Positions 1 through 8,622 of a stretch of DNA of 64,000 nucleotides are shown piece after piece. A model generated the notes under the pieces. That model did no database searches and had not been told where the DNA came from. It was given only the letters and a program-made list of their open reading frames with translations. A program made the translations under genes and the position numbers. The DNA lies in the NCBI GenBank assembly GCA_002452405.1, contig DKFP01000011.1, forward strand, positions 105,761 through 169,760. The letters run 5' to 3'. The stretch's first letter is position 1. The number at the start of each line of letters is the position of its first letter. The stretch is from Deferribacteraceae bacterium UBA6793. Its GTDB lineage: Bacteria > Chrysiogenota > Deferribacteres > Deferribacterales > Geovibrionaceae.

Positions 1-2
1 AC

Positions 3-1937
3 GGGCTTAACACGGCGAACAATAAAATGGCGCCTGAATACGGCAGTCTGCCCTATTATTTTAACCAGCCGTCATACAACATAATTCCTTATAACGGCAC
101 GTCCATGAGCATGTATGAACCTGTGACGGTTGAATACGGCAATTCAACGGAAGAGGTATACTCCGTGCGGGGCGGCAATATCGACACAGAACAGTATGCA
201 GATATGTTCCCGTCTCTGCGCATGAAACTTATGGAGGATAACGACGGACCTTATCTTGAGTTTTATGTGGATAAGCCGTCAGCTTACACGCCTTCCGGTC
301 TGCGTATTGCGATTGATGCCAACAACGGAATGACCGGATATCACGTGGAATCGAAACTGTCTAAAGAAAATCCTTCGTTCACATATGACAACGCGCAGGA
401 TATCCTTGACTATTCGGCAAATTATTTCGTTGTGGCGCTCACCGCAACCGACAGCAACATGCGCGACTATACGGTTTACTATTCTTTCGACTATCTTATG
501 TCGCAGGATGCCGACGGGCTGACAGATTCAGTGGTTGAAGAGGGTACTTTTAAAGGTTTTGACGGCGGCGGGTTCTATTCTTTCATGGATTACGTTTTCG
601 GCGTCGATAATAATAGATACGGAGTATATACGGAACCGATTTCGGGGCTTACAAACGGAAGCAGCCTGTATTCTCTCAGCTATTATTCGGGCGCTGATAA
701 GAAAACATACGGAAGCCTTCCGATGATGCCGTTTATCACAAAGCTGACGAAAGACACCGCTCCTGTTGTGAAAAAGCTGACATTCACTAACTTTTCCGGC
801 GGAACAAACCCTTCGTTCAGCAGGATAATAAAAGATTCATCTGGTGACCTGTATCTGATAGCCGACTATATGGCGGACAGCTCCTTTGTGACCGTTATGA
901 AGATAAAAAGTGACCTGAGCGAAATAATGTGGTTCAGGAAATACACTCTTAATGTGGGCGCGCCAACGGAGACTGTCGGCGGAGTTATCGTAAACCAGAG
1001 CGGAACCGAGTATCTGGTGCTGACACTGAATGACATGAGCGCGGGAAGCTGGTCGCTGGTAAAACTCAGCACAGCATCCGGTGAACAGGTTGCCACTAAA
1101 CAGCTTGTTTTTGTGGATAGCCAGAACAATCAGATGCCCATGACACCGTATGGGATAGTTGATATCCCCTCGGCAGGCAGAATTGCGCTTGTGGGTACGT
1201 CAAACGGTTCAACCTTCTATTATGGAGCCATCGTTTACGATTATGACATGGATTTTGACAAAGGGTACTTCCGGACGGACAGTAACGTGGATATCACACC
1301 CCTTGAAGATATACAGACAGACGGCAGCGGAAATATCTACTTTAAGTATCTGTTATACGACGGCTTACAGGGCAGATACTTTGTGCGGGTTATGAAGCTG
1401 ACAGGGACTGTCAGCGGAGCGGGTTATTTAATAGGAAGCTGTTCCTTTGTGCAGATAAACGCGGAACCTGAGTTTGATACCGCCATGGGCTTTGACTACA
1501 GCAGTTCCTTAGCCGTGAACACAGACGGCAGCGCATACGTTCTGCTTGGAATGAGAAGATATCTGAGCTACGATTATTTTGCCCAGCAGGGTGATTTTAT
1601 GATGTTCAAACTGGACAGCGCTCTTTCTCAGACAGGCGCAGTGAGGCTTCCCGCATTTAGCGGTACAAACATTGTTGTGCCAACCGGTTACGGTGCGGCA
1701 ATTGCGGGCAGCAGGATAGCCGGTGTGACATCCGGTCTGCAAATGGACGGGGCGGAGATTAATGAAGACGTATCAGGAGCGGCTGCATCCGCAGCGGAAA
1801 CTAATTCGATGTCGTCAAGAACCAGCTTCTCATCGTTCATTCCTTCTGTACTGCCCGATGTTACGGATATTAAAGATTATACCGGAGCGGCTCTTGCGCC
1901 TGTGGGCGTTAAGCTGTTCAACTATCAGATACACTGA
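3..1937 (+). CDS. Exported or surface beta-rich protein, 5' truncated by window edge
   Basis: The frame is open from base 3 and the first ATG (27) has no convincing ribosome binding site, so the true start lies left of the window. About 640 residues are visible. The protein is rich in Tyr, Ser, Gly and Asp, with repeated strand-like segments such as GDLYLIADY, GNIYFKYLL and GSAYVLLGM spaced through the second half. This pattern resembles propeller or SBBP-like blades, which is inference. No catalytic motif or C-terminal sorting signal is obvious. It ends just before a strong terminator, so it is the last gene of its transcript. Function unknown. Confidence 0.75.
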   Translation, partial: GLNTANNKMAPEYGSLPYYFNQPSYNIIPYNGTSMSMYEPVTVEYGNSTEEVYSVRGGNIDTEQYADMFPSLRMKLMEDNDGPYLEFYVDKPSAYTPSGLRIAIDANNGMTGYHVESKLSKENPSFTYDNAQDILDYSANYFVVALTATDSNMRDYTVYYSFDYLMSQDADGLTDSVVEEGTFKGFDGGGFYSFMDYVFGVDNNRYGVYTEPISGLTNGSSLYSLSYYSGADKKTYGSLPMMPFITKLTKDTAPVVKKLTFTNFSGGTNPSFSRIIKDSSGDLYLIADYMADSSFVTVMKIKSDLSEIMWFRKYTLNVGAPTETVGGVIVNQSGTEYLVLTLNDMSAGSWSLVKLSTASGEQVATKQLVFVDSQNNQMPMTPYGIVDIPSAGRIALVGTSNGSTFYYGAIVYDYDMDFDKGYFRTDSNVDITPLEDIQTDGSGNIYFKYLLYDGLQGRYFVRVMKLTGTVSGAGYLIGSCSFVQINAEPEFDTAMGFDYSSSLAVNTDGSAYVLLGMRRYLSYDYFAQQGDFMMFKLDSALSQTGAVRLPAFSGTNIVVPTGYGAAIAGSRIAGVTSGLQMDGAEINEDVSGAAASAAETNSMSSRTSFSSFIPSVLPDVTDIKDYTGAALAPVGVKLFNYQIH

Positions 1938-1946
1938 CAAAACTGC

Positions 1947-1976
1947 GACCCCGTCTGGAGGCGGGGTCTTTTTGTT
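1947..1976 (+). terminator. Rho-independent terminator
   Basis: A 7-bp GC-rich stem (GACCCCG / CGGGGTC) is followed by TTTTTG, 10 bases after the stop codon of the exported protein. It ends that transcript ahead of the radical SAM gene. Confidence 0.85.
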
Positions 1977-2063
1977 TGTTCGTGAACGATTTCTCTTTAT
2001 TTATTCATAGACAGACATTAATATAAAACAAACGATTAAAAAGAATTTATTGAGGGTACACTC

Positions 2064-3410
2064 TTGAGCGGTTTTCCCAGAGAGACATCATTTTCCAAAG
2101 GCGTATCGCATTTTGATTCAGCGTCCGGCGACGGTTCGATAGAATGGGACTGGTCGGCGAAACTTGTCCGCTCCGTTATGAAGCAGGCAGTGAAATATTA
2201 TCTCAGGTTCAGCGATGAAACGAATATAACATCTCTGCCCAAACCGATAGAGGGCAGATCATATATGTTATACATCCATATACCTTTCTGCATAACCCTT
2301 TGTCCTTATTGCTCGTTCCACAGGTTTAAATTTCATCAGGAAACGGCGGCGAACTATTTCCGTTTTCTGCGCGAAGAGATGCGCATGACAGCGGCGCTTG
2401 GCTACAGATTTGATTCCGTCTGTTTCGGCGGCGGAACCACTACCGTAATTCCTCAGGAACTTGCGAAGACCATCGACCTTGCGAAAGAGCTTTTCGACGT
2501 TAAGGACGTTTCCATAGAAACTGACCCGAACCACATTGACCCTGAAAATCTGGAATACACTGTCGGGCGTGTGGACAGACTTTCTGTCGGTATACAGACG
2601 TTCAACGATAAATATCTGGAGAGGATAGGGCGCAAGCTGAAATTCGGCAGCGGAGAGGAGCAGTACCACAAGGTTGAAGAGATTCTCAGGCTGTTCCCTG
2701 TTGTGAATGTTGATATGATGTACAACTTTCCCGGTCAGACAGCGCAGGAACTGGGCGAGGATATCTTTACCGTCCTGAAGCTGAACCCCCAGCAGGTAAC
2801 TTTTTATCCGCTTATGTATGCACCATTTGCCGGACATAAATTCGGCAAACGGATGGGAAAAGCCGGGTATGAGAGCGAGGCGGGGCACTATAAACTCATA
2901 ACGCAGATGATGGGCGAACCCTATATCCAGCGCACATCATGGGCATACTCACACAAAACAGGAACGAATATCGACGAATATGTTGTGGAGCATCAGGAAT
3001 ATGTCGGGCTGGGTTCAGGCGCGTTCAGCTTTCTGGACGGTACGCTGTATGCCAACTCGTTCTCTCTTAAAACCTATGCAGACAGGATTGCCGGGGGGCA
3101 GACGTCTGCCACGAAGAGCGTGGCTTTCGCGCCGTCAGCAATCAATCGCTATCGCATGATGGTTGAGATGTTCGGACTTCAGGGAAATCCCGCGCATAAG
3201 CCGTTCATTGAGTATAACGCACTCAGGCTGCTGGGAGCTGTCAAAGGCAGCGGTGAAAATGCAGTTATCACCCCAAAGGGGATGTTCCTGCTCTCTGTAA
3301 TGCTGAAATGTTTTTATAACGGAATGGATTATATCCGCGAGAGTATGCGCAGGGGGCTCACCACCGCTGACGAGCGGATAATGAATATATCATCTCTGCC
3401 CTCTGACTGA
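2064..3410 (+). CDS. HemN/HemW-like radical SAM protein (coproporphyrinogen III oxidase family)
   Basis: The protein has 448 residues and begins at a TTG, with GAGGG seven bases upstream. Residues 68-90 carry YIHIPFC followed by the CxxxCxxC motif (C-ITL-C-PY-C) that binds the radical SAM 4Fe-4S cluster. A GGGTTT segment follows, like the SAM-binding GGGTPT of HemN/HemW, and then an SVGIQTFND segment. Family members include oxygen-independent coproporphyrinogen III oxidases, the heme chaperone HemW and the heme-degrading methyltransferases ChuW/HutW. The roughly 65-residue N-terminal extension before the barrel is longer than in HemW, so I do not assign a specific reaction. Its 3' end overlaps the convergent AraC gene by 21 bases. 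Confidence 0.8.
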   Translation: MSGFPRETSFSKGVSHFDSASGDGSIEWDWSAKLVRSVMKQAVKYYLRFSDETNITSLPKPIEGRSYMLYIHIPFCITLCPYCSFHRFKFHQETAANYFRFLREEMRMTAALGYRFDSVCFGGGTTTVIPQELAKTIDLAKELFDVKDVSIETDPNHIDPENLEYTVGRVDRLSVGIQTFNDKYLERIGRKLKFGSGEEQYHKVEEILRLFPVVNVDMMYNFPGQTAQELGEDIFTVLKLNPQQVTFYPLMYAPFAGHKFGKRMGKAGYESEAGHYKLITQMMGEPYIQRTSWAYSHKTGTNIDEYVVEHQEYVGLGSGAFSFLDGTLYANSFSLKTYADRIAGGQTSATKSVAFAPSAINRYRMMVEMFGLQGNPAHKPFIEYNALRLLGAVKGSGENAVITPKGMFLLSVMLKCFYNGMDYIRESMRRGLTTADERIMNISSLPSD

Positions 3411-4193
3411 CGACGGGGTGAACCCGAAACGGCTGCGAAAGCGCGCTGTGAAGCGTGAAACACAATCGTATCCGGCTTCCGAGGCTATGCGGGTGACTGT
3501 CATATCCGTGGACTGCAAAAGAGCGAGCGCGTAAGACATACGCACGTCGGTGATAAGCTCTGCAACGCTCATGTCCTCTTCTGCAAGCCTGCGCCGCAGG
3601 GTCGATTCGCTCATGCCCACAGCCCTTGTCATATCGGCTATGCGCCACTTGTGGGAAGGATCGCTGTTGAGCATCTTGCGCAGTTTCCATGAAAGCGGAA
3701 CGTCTGCGCCGGGCGGTGAGAAAGAACCCTTTGAATCAAGAACCATCAACAGCTCAAGCATCCTGTGTGCGGCTATTTCCGCAGGTATGGTCTCGTCTGA
3801 TATCCCTTCCGAAGCTCTTGTGAACGCCTCTTTCAGCATTCTGTCCGCATTAGGAATATGCACCACGTCCCTTCTGCTGTCAGTCTTTTTCGGTGCACGG
3901 CTGAGAACGTAGCCTGAGATTATATCCCTGTCCCACGCTATCCATGCCGCCTGATAAAATCCGGCATCGGCTTTCAGATTTGTCACATCCACATACACCG
4001 TGTTCCAGATGGCAAGCGCCTGAGACGAACGTATCTCAAACCCCTTTTCCCGTGCGGTCATCTTTTTTGTGCCAAGCTCCACCATTATAACGCAGGGGTC
4101 GGCTATGGCGAGGTTATAAAGGGTCTCCTCACATGCCTGAACTATGGTGCCGACTGCACCGATGCCCTGTCTGGACCGTATCTCTCTGCTCAT
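3390..4193 (-). CDS. AraC family transcriptional regulator
   Basis: The protein has 267 residues. The C-terminal 100 residues form the double helix-turn-helix of the AraC/XylS family: KWRIADMTRAVGMSESTLRR, then a second helix pair ending in SRFTARFRSRFGFTPS, with the family's usual FxxxFG-x-(S/T)P signature. The N-terminal half, a putative effector domain, matches no family I recognise. The gene converges on and overlaps the radical SAM gene by 21 bases. It sits downstream of the PEBP and 5'-nucleotidase genes on the same strand. Its target cannot be read from the sequence. Confidence 0.9.
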   Translation of the reverse strand: MSREIRSRQGIGAVGTIVQACEETLYNLAIADPCVIMVELGTKKMTAREKGFEIRSSQALAIWNTVYVDVTNLKADAGFYQAAWIAWDRDIISGYVLSRAPKKTDSRRDVVHIPNADRMLKEAFTRASEGISDETIPAEIAAHRMLELLMVLDSKGSFSPPGADVPLSWKLRKMLNSDPSHKWRIADMTRAVGMSESTLRRRLAEEDMSVAELITDVRMSYALALLQSTDMTVTRIASEAGYDCVSRFTARFRSRFGFTPSSVRGQR

Positions 4194-4217
4194 GTTTCAC
4201 CCTGACAAAAGTATAAT

Positions 4218-4242
4218 ACGGGTGCGGATTTCACGCACCCTG
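4218..4242 (-). terminator. Hairpin downstream of the PEBP gene
   Basis: The inverted repeat GGGTGCG / CGCACCC with a 7-base loop lies directly after the PEBP stop codon. On the minus strand it is followed by an AT-rich but not purely T-rich tract (GTATTATACTTTT). It may be a weak terminator or an mRNA 3'-end hairpin. Confidence 0.45.
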
Positions 4243-4246
4243 AAAT

Positions 4247-4765
4247 TTATCTGGCGTAACGGACTATGGTGGTCGCTTTGCCTATGGCGTTCATGTTGAT
4301 CATGAATCCGGCGAGCGCACCCGTTGCCGAAGGGTCAATGCCCAGCTTTTCTGTTTTAAGCGCAGTTACCGTGAAGACGTATCTGTGGTTGGTGCCTTCA
4401 GGGGGACAGGGACCGCCGTAACCGGGTTTCCCGTAATCTGTTGCGGATTGAACGGCACCGACAGGCACTTTGCCCTTTTCAATTTTGCGAACGTCAGAAG
4501 GGATATCGGTTATCACCCAGTGCCACCAGCCGGAACCTGTGGGCGCATCCGGGTCGTATACCGTCAGTGCGAAGCTCTTTGTTCCTGCGGGCGGGTTCTC
4601 CCAGACAACTTCCGGCGATACGTTGCCGCCTGTGCATCCGAATCCGTTGAAGACCTGTTCCTGTGCGAACACGCCGCTTTTTGCTGTGGGTACCTTTACG
4701 CTGAAATCAGCCGCATAAGCAGAGAATGCAAACAGCGCAATGAAAATGATGGTGATGTGTTTCAT
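4247..4765 (-). CDS. YbhB/YbcL-type phosphatidylethanolamine-binding-like protein, exported
   Basis: The protein has 172 residues. The N-terminus (MKHITIIFIALFAFSAYAAD) is a clear Sec signal peptide. The mature part has family hallmarks: GGNVSPEVVW, the ligand-site block LTVYDPDAPTGSGWWHW (DPDAP), then a GYGGPCPPEGTNHRYVF segment (GxxCPP and HRY). Bacterial members are PEBP-like and are often called Raf kinase inhibitor-like proteins, though their ligand is usually unknown. A strong ribosome binding site (AAGGAGG) precedes the ATG. It lies between the AraC regulator and the periplasmic nucleotidase on the same strand. Confidence 0.93.
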   Translation of the reverse strand: MKHITIIFIALFAFSAYAADFSVKVPTAKSGVFAQEQVFNGFGCTGGNVSPEVVWENPPAGTKSFALTVYDPDAPTGSGWWHWVITDIPSDVRKIEKGKVPVGAVQSATDYGKPGYGGPCPPEGTNHRYVFTVTALKTEKLGIDPSATGALAGFMINMNAIGKATTIVRYAR

Positions 4766-4851
4766 GTGTGCCTCCTTTTAATGCATAATAACACTCAGGA
4801 CGGCGGTGAAAAGTTCGGACAGGTTCATAATCTGTGCCGAATCGGTCAGAA

Positions 4852-6420
4852 TCAGGGGGCGATGAAACTCTTTATGGGATATTCCTCTTCCGGCAGTTTT
4901 TTTATTATCTTATGGTGCTCAACGAAATCGATGAAGGTTTCGGCATACCCAAGTCCGGTATCGGTTCCGGCACCGCGTTCCGCTATCACGCGGGGAAATA
5001 CCATATACCCATCCTTGCCCTTTGCCAGAAATGAATTGGTTGCCGCCACATACAGCCTGTCCGGCTGAACAGATATCCATTTCCCTGTGGTTCTGTCCTT
5101 CAGCTCAATCTCTGAAACACGTTCGCCGTAGGCTTTTTGAGTGTTGATTGAATATTTCAGCCCATAGGAGTAGGGGAAACCGCCTCTGGGTCCTTTGTCG
5201 ATGAGGGACTGCATCTGGTCTTCCAGAAGGGTCTTTATTTCGGTGCCGTAGAGTTCAATCTCATAGATGGTGTTGGAGAACGGAAGCATTGTGTACACGT
5301 CGTTGACGGTGATGTCCCCTTTTCTGATGTCTGTGCGCACGCCGCCCGCGTTCTGTATGCTGAAATCAGCCCTTTTGCTGGCCTCATAGAATGATTGCGC
5401 AACTATCGGCACTACTTCCGAGCCGAAATGTGCGCCTGCTCCGGATGGTGTACGCCTGTGGGTGATATTTTCCGTCGCTGTACCTATGACTTTGTTTTTA
5501 AGTATTGAAACCTGAGATGAGTAACCTGCGATTATCTTAGCCGTCTCCGGGTCGTCGGCACCGTCTGCGATATATGCCTTTCCGCCGCAGGATGCTATCC
5601 TGTCGCCATCGAAATCAGCGAGCAGAAGACCAACAATCTTGCCGTGTTCCCATGCCTGAACTATGCATACCTTTTCTCCGTTTCTGTTGGAGGCAACTGT
5701 AGGGTAGGTGCCCGCCGCCCCGTCGAAATCACCGAGAAGGGTGTGGGAATCGCCGCCGACAATGATGTCGACGTCTGTCAGTTTTTTTGCCATCTCAAGG
5801 TCGTTCTCATATCCGATATGGCTGAGCACGATTATCCTTTTTATGCCTTTAACTTTCATCTCGTTAATGGACTTCTGAACACTCTCCGCCTCGTCTTTGA
5901 AAACCGTGCCAGCGTCGGGGCTGGAGGAGTGAAGAGCTTTTCTTGCAGTGGTAACTCCTATTATGCCGATACGGTCCTTTACTATGTATGGTCTGAATTT
6001 ACCTTCAAGTGCGTTGCCTTCTGGTGGTATGACGTTTGAACTTAAAACCGGAAAATGCAGCATCCCTATAAATTCTGCAAGGTTTGCGTTTCCGTCGTCA
6101 AATTCATGATTGCCTATTGCCATGGCATCGAAACCGAGCGGGTTGAGAACGTCGGCATCTGCGCTTCCTTTGAAGAGATTATAGTATATCGTGCCCTGAA
6201 CAGCGTCCCCAGCATGGAGCAGAAGAGCGTCGGGGTTTTCGCTTTTCAGCGTTCTTATGACCGTTGCCGCCTTTGCCATTCCGCCTGTTGGCACGTTATT
6301 TATCATGGTGCTTTCAAGGTGGGAGTGGGAATCGTTTATGTGGATTATTTTCACTGTTTCGGCGTGAGCTGAAAATAGCGAAAAAATAATTAAGAATAAA
6401 GCTGTGTGCAGTCGTTTCAT
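4852..6420 (-). CDS. Periplasmic 5'-nucleotidase / metallophosphatase (UshA/CpdB family)
   Basis: The protein has 522 residues with an N-terminal signal peptide (about residues 1-20, ending SAHA). The metallophosphoesterase domain follows, with metal ligands visible in HINDSHSH (Asp and His), HAGDAVQG, GNHEFDDG and GGDSHT. The C-terminal 5'-nucleotidase domain contains the substrate segment NAGGVRTDIRKGDIT, typical of UshA-type enzymes. It is predicted to hydrolyse nucleotides or nucleotide sugars in the periplasm. A ribosome binding site (AAAGGTAG) lies next to the ATG. It is separated from upstream dapL by that gene's terminator, so it probably has its own promoter in the short gap at 6421-6436. 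Confidence 0.93.
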   Translation of the reverse strand: MKRLHTALFLIIFSLFSAHAETVKIIHINDSHSHLESTMINNVPTGGMAKAATVIRTLKSENPDALLLHAGDAVQGTIYYNLFKGSADADVLNPLGFDAMAIGNHEFDDGNANLAEFIGMLHFPVLSSNVIPPEGNALEGKFRPYIVKDRIGIIGVTTARKALHSSSPDAGTVFKDEAESVQKSINEMKVKGIKRIIVLSHIGYENDLEMAKKLTDVDIIVGGDSHTLLGDFDGAAGTYPTVASNRNGEKVCIVQAWEHGKIVGLLLADFDGDRIASCGGKAYIADGADDPETAKIIAGYSSQVSILKNKVIGTATENITHRRTPSGAGAHFGSEVVPIVAQSFYEASKRADFSIQNAGGVRTDIRKGDITVNDVYTMLPFSNTIYEIELYGTEIKTLLEDQMQSLIDKGPRGGFPYSYGLKYSINTQKAYGERVSEIELKDRTTGKWISVQPDRLYVAATNSFLAKGKDGYMVFPRVIAERGAGTDTGLGYAETFIDFVEHHKIIKKLPEEEYPIKSFIAP

Positions 6421-6436
6421 ATCTACCTTTTAAACG

Positions 6437-6464
6437 AAAAAAAAGCCCCGCGTTTTTGCGGGGC
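6437..6464 (-). terminator. Rho-independent terminator of dapL
   Basis: On the minus strand a 7-bp stem GCCCCGC / GCGGGGC with a six-base loop is followed by eight T residues. It lies within six bases of the dapL stop codon and separates dapL from the nucleotidase gene. Confidence 0.92.
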
Positions 6465-6469
6465 TCTTA

Positions 6470-7699
6470 TCAGAATATGTATTTTTCTGTTGCGAGTCTT
6501 TCGTCAATGACTTTGGCGATCCTTTCTTCCGCCTCAACCGTGGGTGCGTCGAAGGTGACAGAGAAGCGGAGGAAGTTGCCTGCGTCGTCCCACGGAACGG
6601 AGGAGATGAGTTTCTCTCTGATGAGGAAGTCACAGAACTGTTCCGCGTTTTCGAACTTACGTCCGGAAACTGTCGCTTTGGGGATACCGAAATAGAGGTA
6701 GAATGAACCTTTAGGCTCGTTTACGGTGAAACCGTGAGTGCGGAGCACTTTTGCCAGCATGTTCAGTCTTCTTGCGTATTTCGCCTTAGTGTGTTCGATG
6801 AGTTTCGGGTTGTCGAGGCAGTAGCAGCCCGCTTTCTGTATCGGGATGAACTGACCTGAGTCATTGTTGTCCTTAACTGTTGCGAACGCCTTTACGAGGT
6901 GTTCGTTTCCGCATACGAATCCCAGTCTCCAGCCTGTCATGTTGTATGATTTGGAGAGTGAGTGTATCTCAATGCCCACTTCCATTGCGCCTTCGATGCT
7001 GAGGAAGGAGAGAGGTTCTTCGCCGTATGTCAGCTCTATGTATGCAGCGTCGGAGACTACGGCTATGTCGTTAGCTTTCGCAAATTTTACGACTTTTTCA
7101 TAAAATTCCTTAGTGGCTATAGCTCCTGTGGGGTTGTTGGGGTAGTTAAGGTACAGGAATTTAGCTCTTTTAAGGATGTCCGCAGGGATGTTCTCCAGCA
7201 CGGGGAGGAAATTGTTTTCGTGGAGCAGAGGGAGATTGTAAACCTCTCCGCCGAGATATTTAGTTGTTGTGCCTGAAACGGGGTAGCCGGGAACTGTCAT
7301 AAGTGCGACGTCGCCGGGGTTGATAAGGGCGATGGGGAGAAGCGCCAGAGCGGGTTTTGAACCGATGCAGTGGTTAACCTGTGTTGCGAAGTCAAGCTCA
7401 ACACCGAAACGTTTTTTCATGTAGTTTGCGGCTGACTGTTTGAACTCATCTATACCGTTGTCGGAATAGAATCTGTTCTCTTTTTTCGTAGACTCAAGCT
7501 GAAGAACTTTAACAACCTCGTCGTGCGCCATTGCGTCCGGTTCGCCGACGCCCATGTCGATAAGTTCGACACCGGGGTTGTCTTTCATGGCGGCTCTTTT
7601 TGCACGTTTGATCTTCTCGAACTTGTAGATGGTGGTGTCTTTGCCGAACATCTTACCGCCGAGTCTTTCGGAAATTAAGTTTTCCATGAATAAGCTCAT
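6470..7699 (-). CDS. dapL: LL-diaminopimelate aminotransferase-type PLP enzyme
   Basis: The protein has 409 residues of the fold-type I aminotransferase family. Visible features are IDMGVGEPD near the N-terminus, the LNYPNNPTGA substrate and cofactor segment, VVSDAAYIEL, and the PLP-lysine site SLSKSYNMTGWRLGF. The order and the N-terminal segment after 'YKFEKIKRAKRAAM' fit DapL, which converts tetrahydrodipicolinate to LL-diaminopimelate in one step for lysine and peptidoglycan. Assignment as DapL rather than another class I aminotransferase is from overall resemblance. GGGAG lies seven bases before the chosen ATG, and the upstream CDF gene's stop codon abuts this start, which suggests translational coupling. 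Confidence 0.85.
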   Translation of the reverse strand: MSLFMENLISERLGGKMFGKDTTIYKFEKIKRAKRAAMKDNPGVELIDMGVGEPDAMAHDEVVKVLQLESTKKENRFYSDNGIDEFKQSAANYMKKRFGVELDFATQVNHCIGSKPALALLPIALINPGDVALMTVPGYPVSGTTTKYLGGEVYNLPLLHENNFLPVLENIPADILKRAKFLYLNYPNNPTGAIATKEFYEKVVKFAKANDIAVVSDAAYIELTYGEEPLSFLSIEGAMEVGIEIHSLSKSYNMTGWRLGFVCGNEHLVKAFATVKDNNDSGQFIPIQKAGCYCLDNPKLIEHTKAKYARRLNMLAKVLRTHGFTVNEPKGSFYLYFGIPKATVSGRKFENAEQFCDFLIREKLISSVPWDDAGNFLRFSVTFDAPTVEAEERIAKVIDERLATEKYIF

Positions 7700-8557
7700 T
7701 TAGTTACTCCCTGAGTTCTTATTTTTATCCTGTTCCTGTTCGCCGCAAACACAGCATGTTTCGCAGTGTTCCGGGTCGCAGGGTTCTATATATATGTTCA
7801 CGTCGGCACCTTTGATGCCTTTTCTGATACGCTTTTCGATATCGGTACGGATGTCGTTGCCGTCCTGAAGGCTGAGTCCGTGGTAAAGCACAAGGTGCAT
7901 GTCGATGAACTTCTGGTTGCCTGCGCTTCTGGTGCGCAGCTTGTGCACATCGACTATCTCACATTTGTGTCTGTCCAGTATCTCCTGAACGGTCTTCATA
8001 TCCTCATCCGGGAGGGTCTCATCTAAGAGCTCCCTTGTCACCTGAAAGTTCAGCCGGAGAGCGGAAACGATAATATACACTGCAATTACGGCACTTACAA
8101 TAGAGTCTATCACATGCAGACCCGTAAATTTTATCAACACAAGAGCGATGAGAACTCCCGCTCCGCTGAGAAGATCCGTGCGATAGTGAAGGCTGTCCGC
8201 GTATAGTACGGTCGATTTAAGTTTGTTTGCCGCATACTTGAGGAAATACACAAGCGCTCCGGTTATGGCTATACTAACCGTCATAACTGCGATATTCACG
8301 CCGACAGCTTTTATCTGCACCTCTGAGTGGAAGTTTCCGTATGCTTTATAGAGTATGTAGGCGCCTGAGAACAGGATTATGAAAGACTGTATCTGCGCAG
8401 CCAGCGGTTCGAACTTTGCGTGTCCGTACTGATGGTTTTCATCAGGCGGTGTCATGGACACCCTGATTGCATAAAAATTCACTGTTGAGGATATTACATC
8501 CAGCATGGAGTCGAAAGCGGAGGAAAGCACAGCCAGCGAACCGGACCATATACCCAC
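7700..8557 (-). CDS. Cation diffusion facilitator family transporter (true start probably upstream)
   Basis: From the GTG at 8557 this gives 285 residues. A CDF/ZitB-type transporter is shown by the DxxxD metal site in SAFDSMLDV (first membrane hairpin), HQYGHAKFE, the second site YADSLHYRTDLLSG, and a C-terminal cytoplasmic ferredoxin-like domain. It should export Zn, Fe, Co or Mn by proton exchange. The tail is Cys/His-rich (HCETCCVCG). The GTG cuts the first membrane helix in half. The frame stays open to a TGA at 8648-8650 and encodes a plausible complete helix, but has no ATG, GTG or TTG. An ATC at 8630-8632, eight bases after GGGAG and overlapping the DUF2232 stop, is the best start candidate. 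Confidence 0.88.
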   Translation of the reverse strand: MGIWSGSLAVLSSAFDSMLDVISSTVNFYAIRVSMTPPDENHQYGHAKFEPLAAQIQSFIILFSGAYILYKAYGNFHSEVQIKAVGVNIAVMTVSIAITGALVYFLKYAANKLKSTVLYADSLHYRTDLLSGAGVLIALVLIKFTGLHVIDSIVSAVIAVYIIVSALRLNFQVTRELLDETLPDEDMKTVQEILDRHKCEIVDVHKLRTRSAGNQKFIDMHLVLYHGLSLQDGNDIRTDIEKRIRKGIKGADVNIYIEPCDPEHCETCCVCGEQEQDKNKNSGSN

Positions 8558-8622
8558 AGTCGCTTTGAAAACAGAAAGAAAAACCGCGGTACCGATTGAT
8601 ACCTTGGTGGCATTCAGCTTTG

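Noticed and set aside
2268..2888. 206-residue minus-strand frame
   Set aside because: It is antisense to the radical SAM gene, whose motifs are clear; no ribosome binding site.
4385..5068. 227-residue plus-strand frame
   Set aside because: Antisense to the PEBP and nucleotidase genes with clear family motifs.
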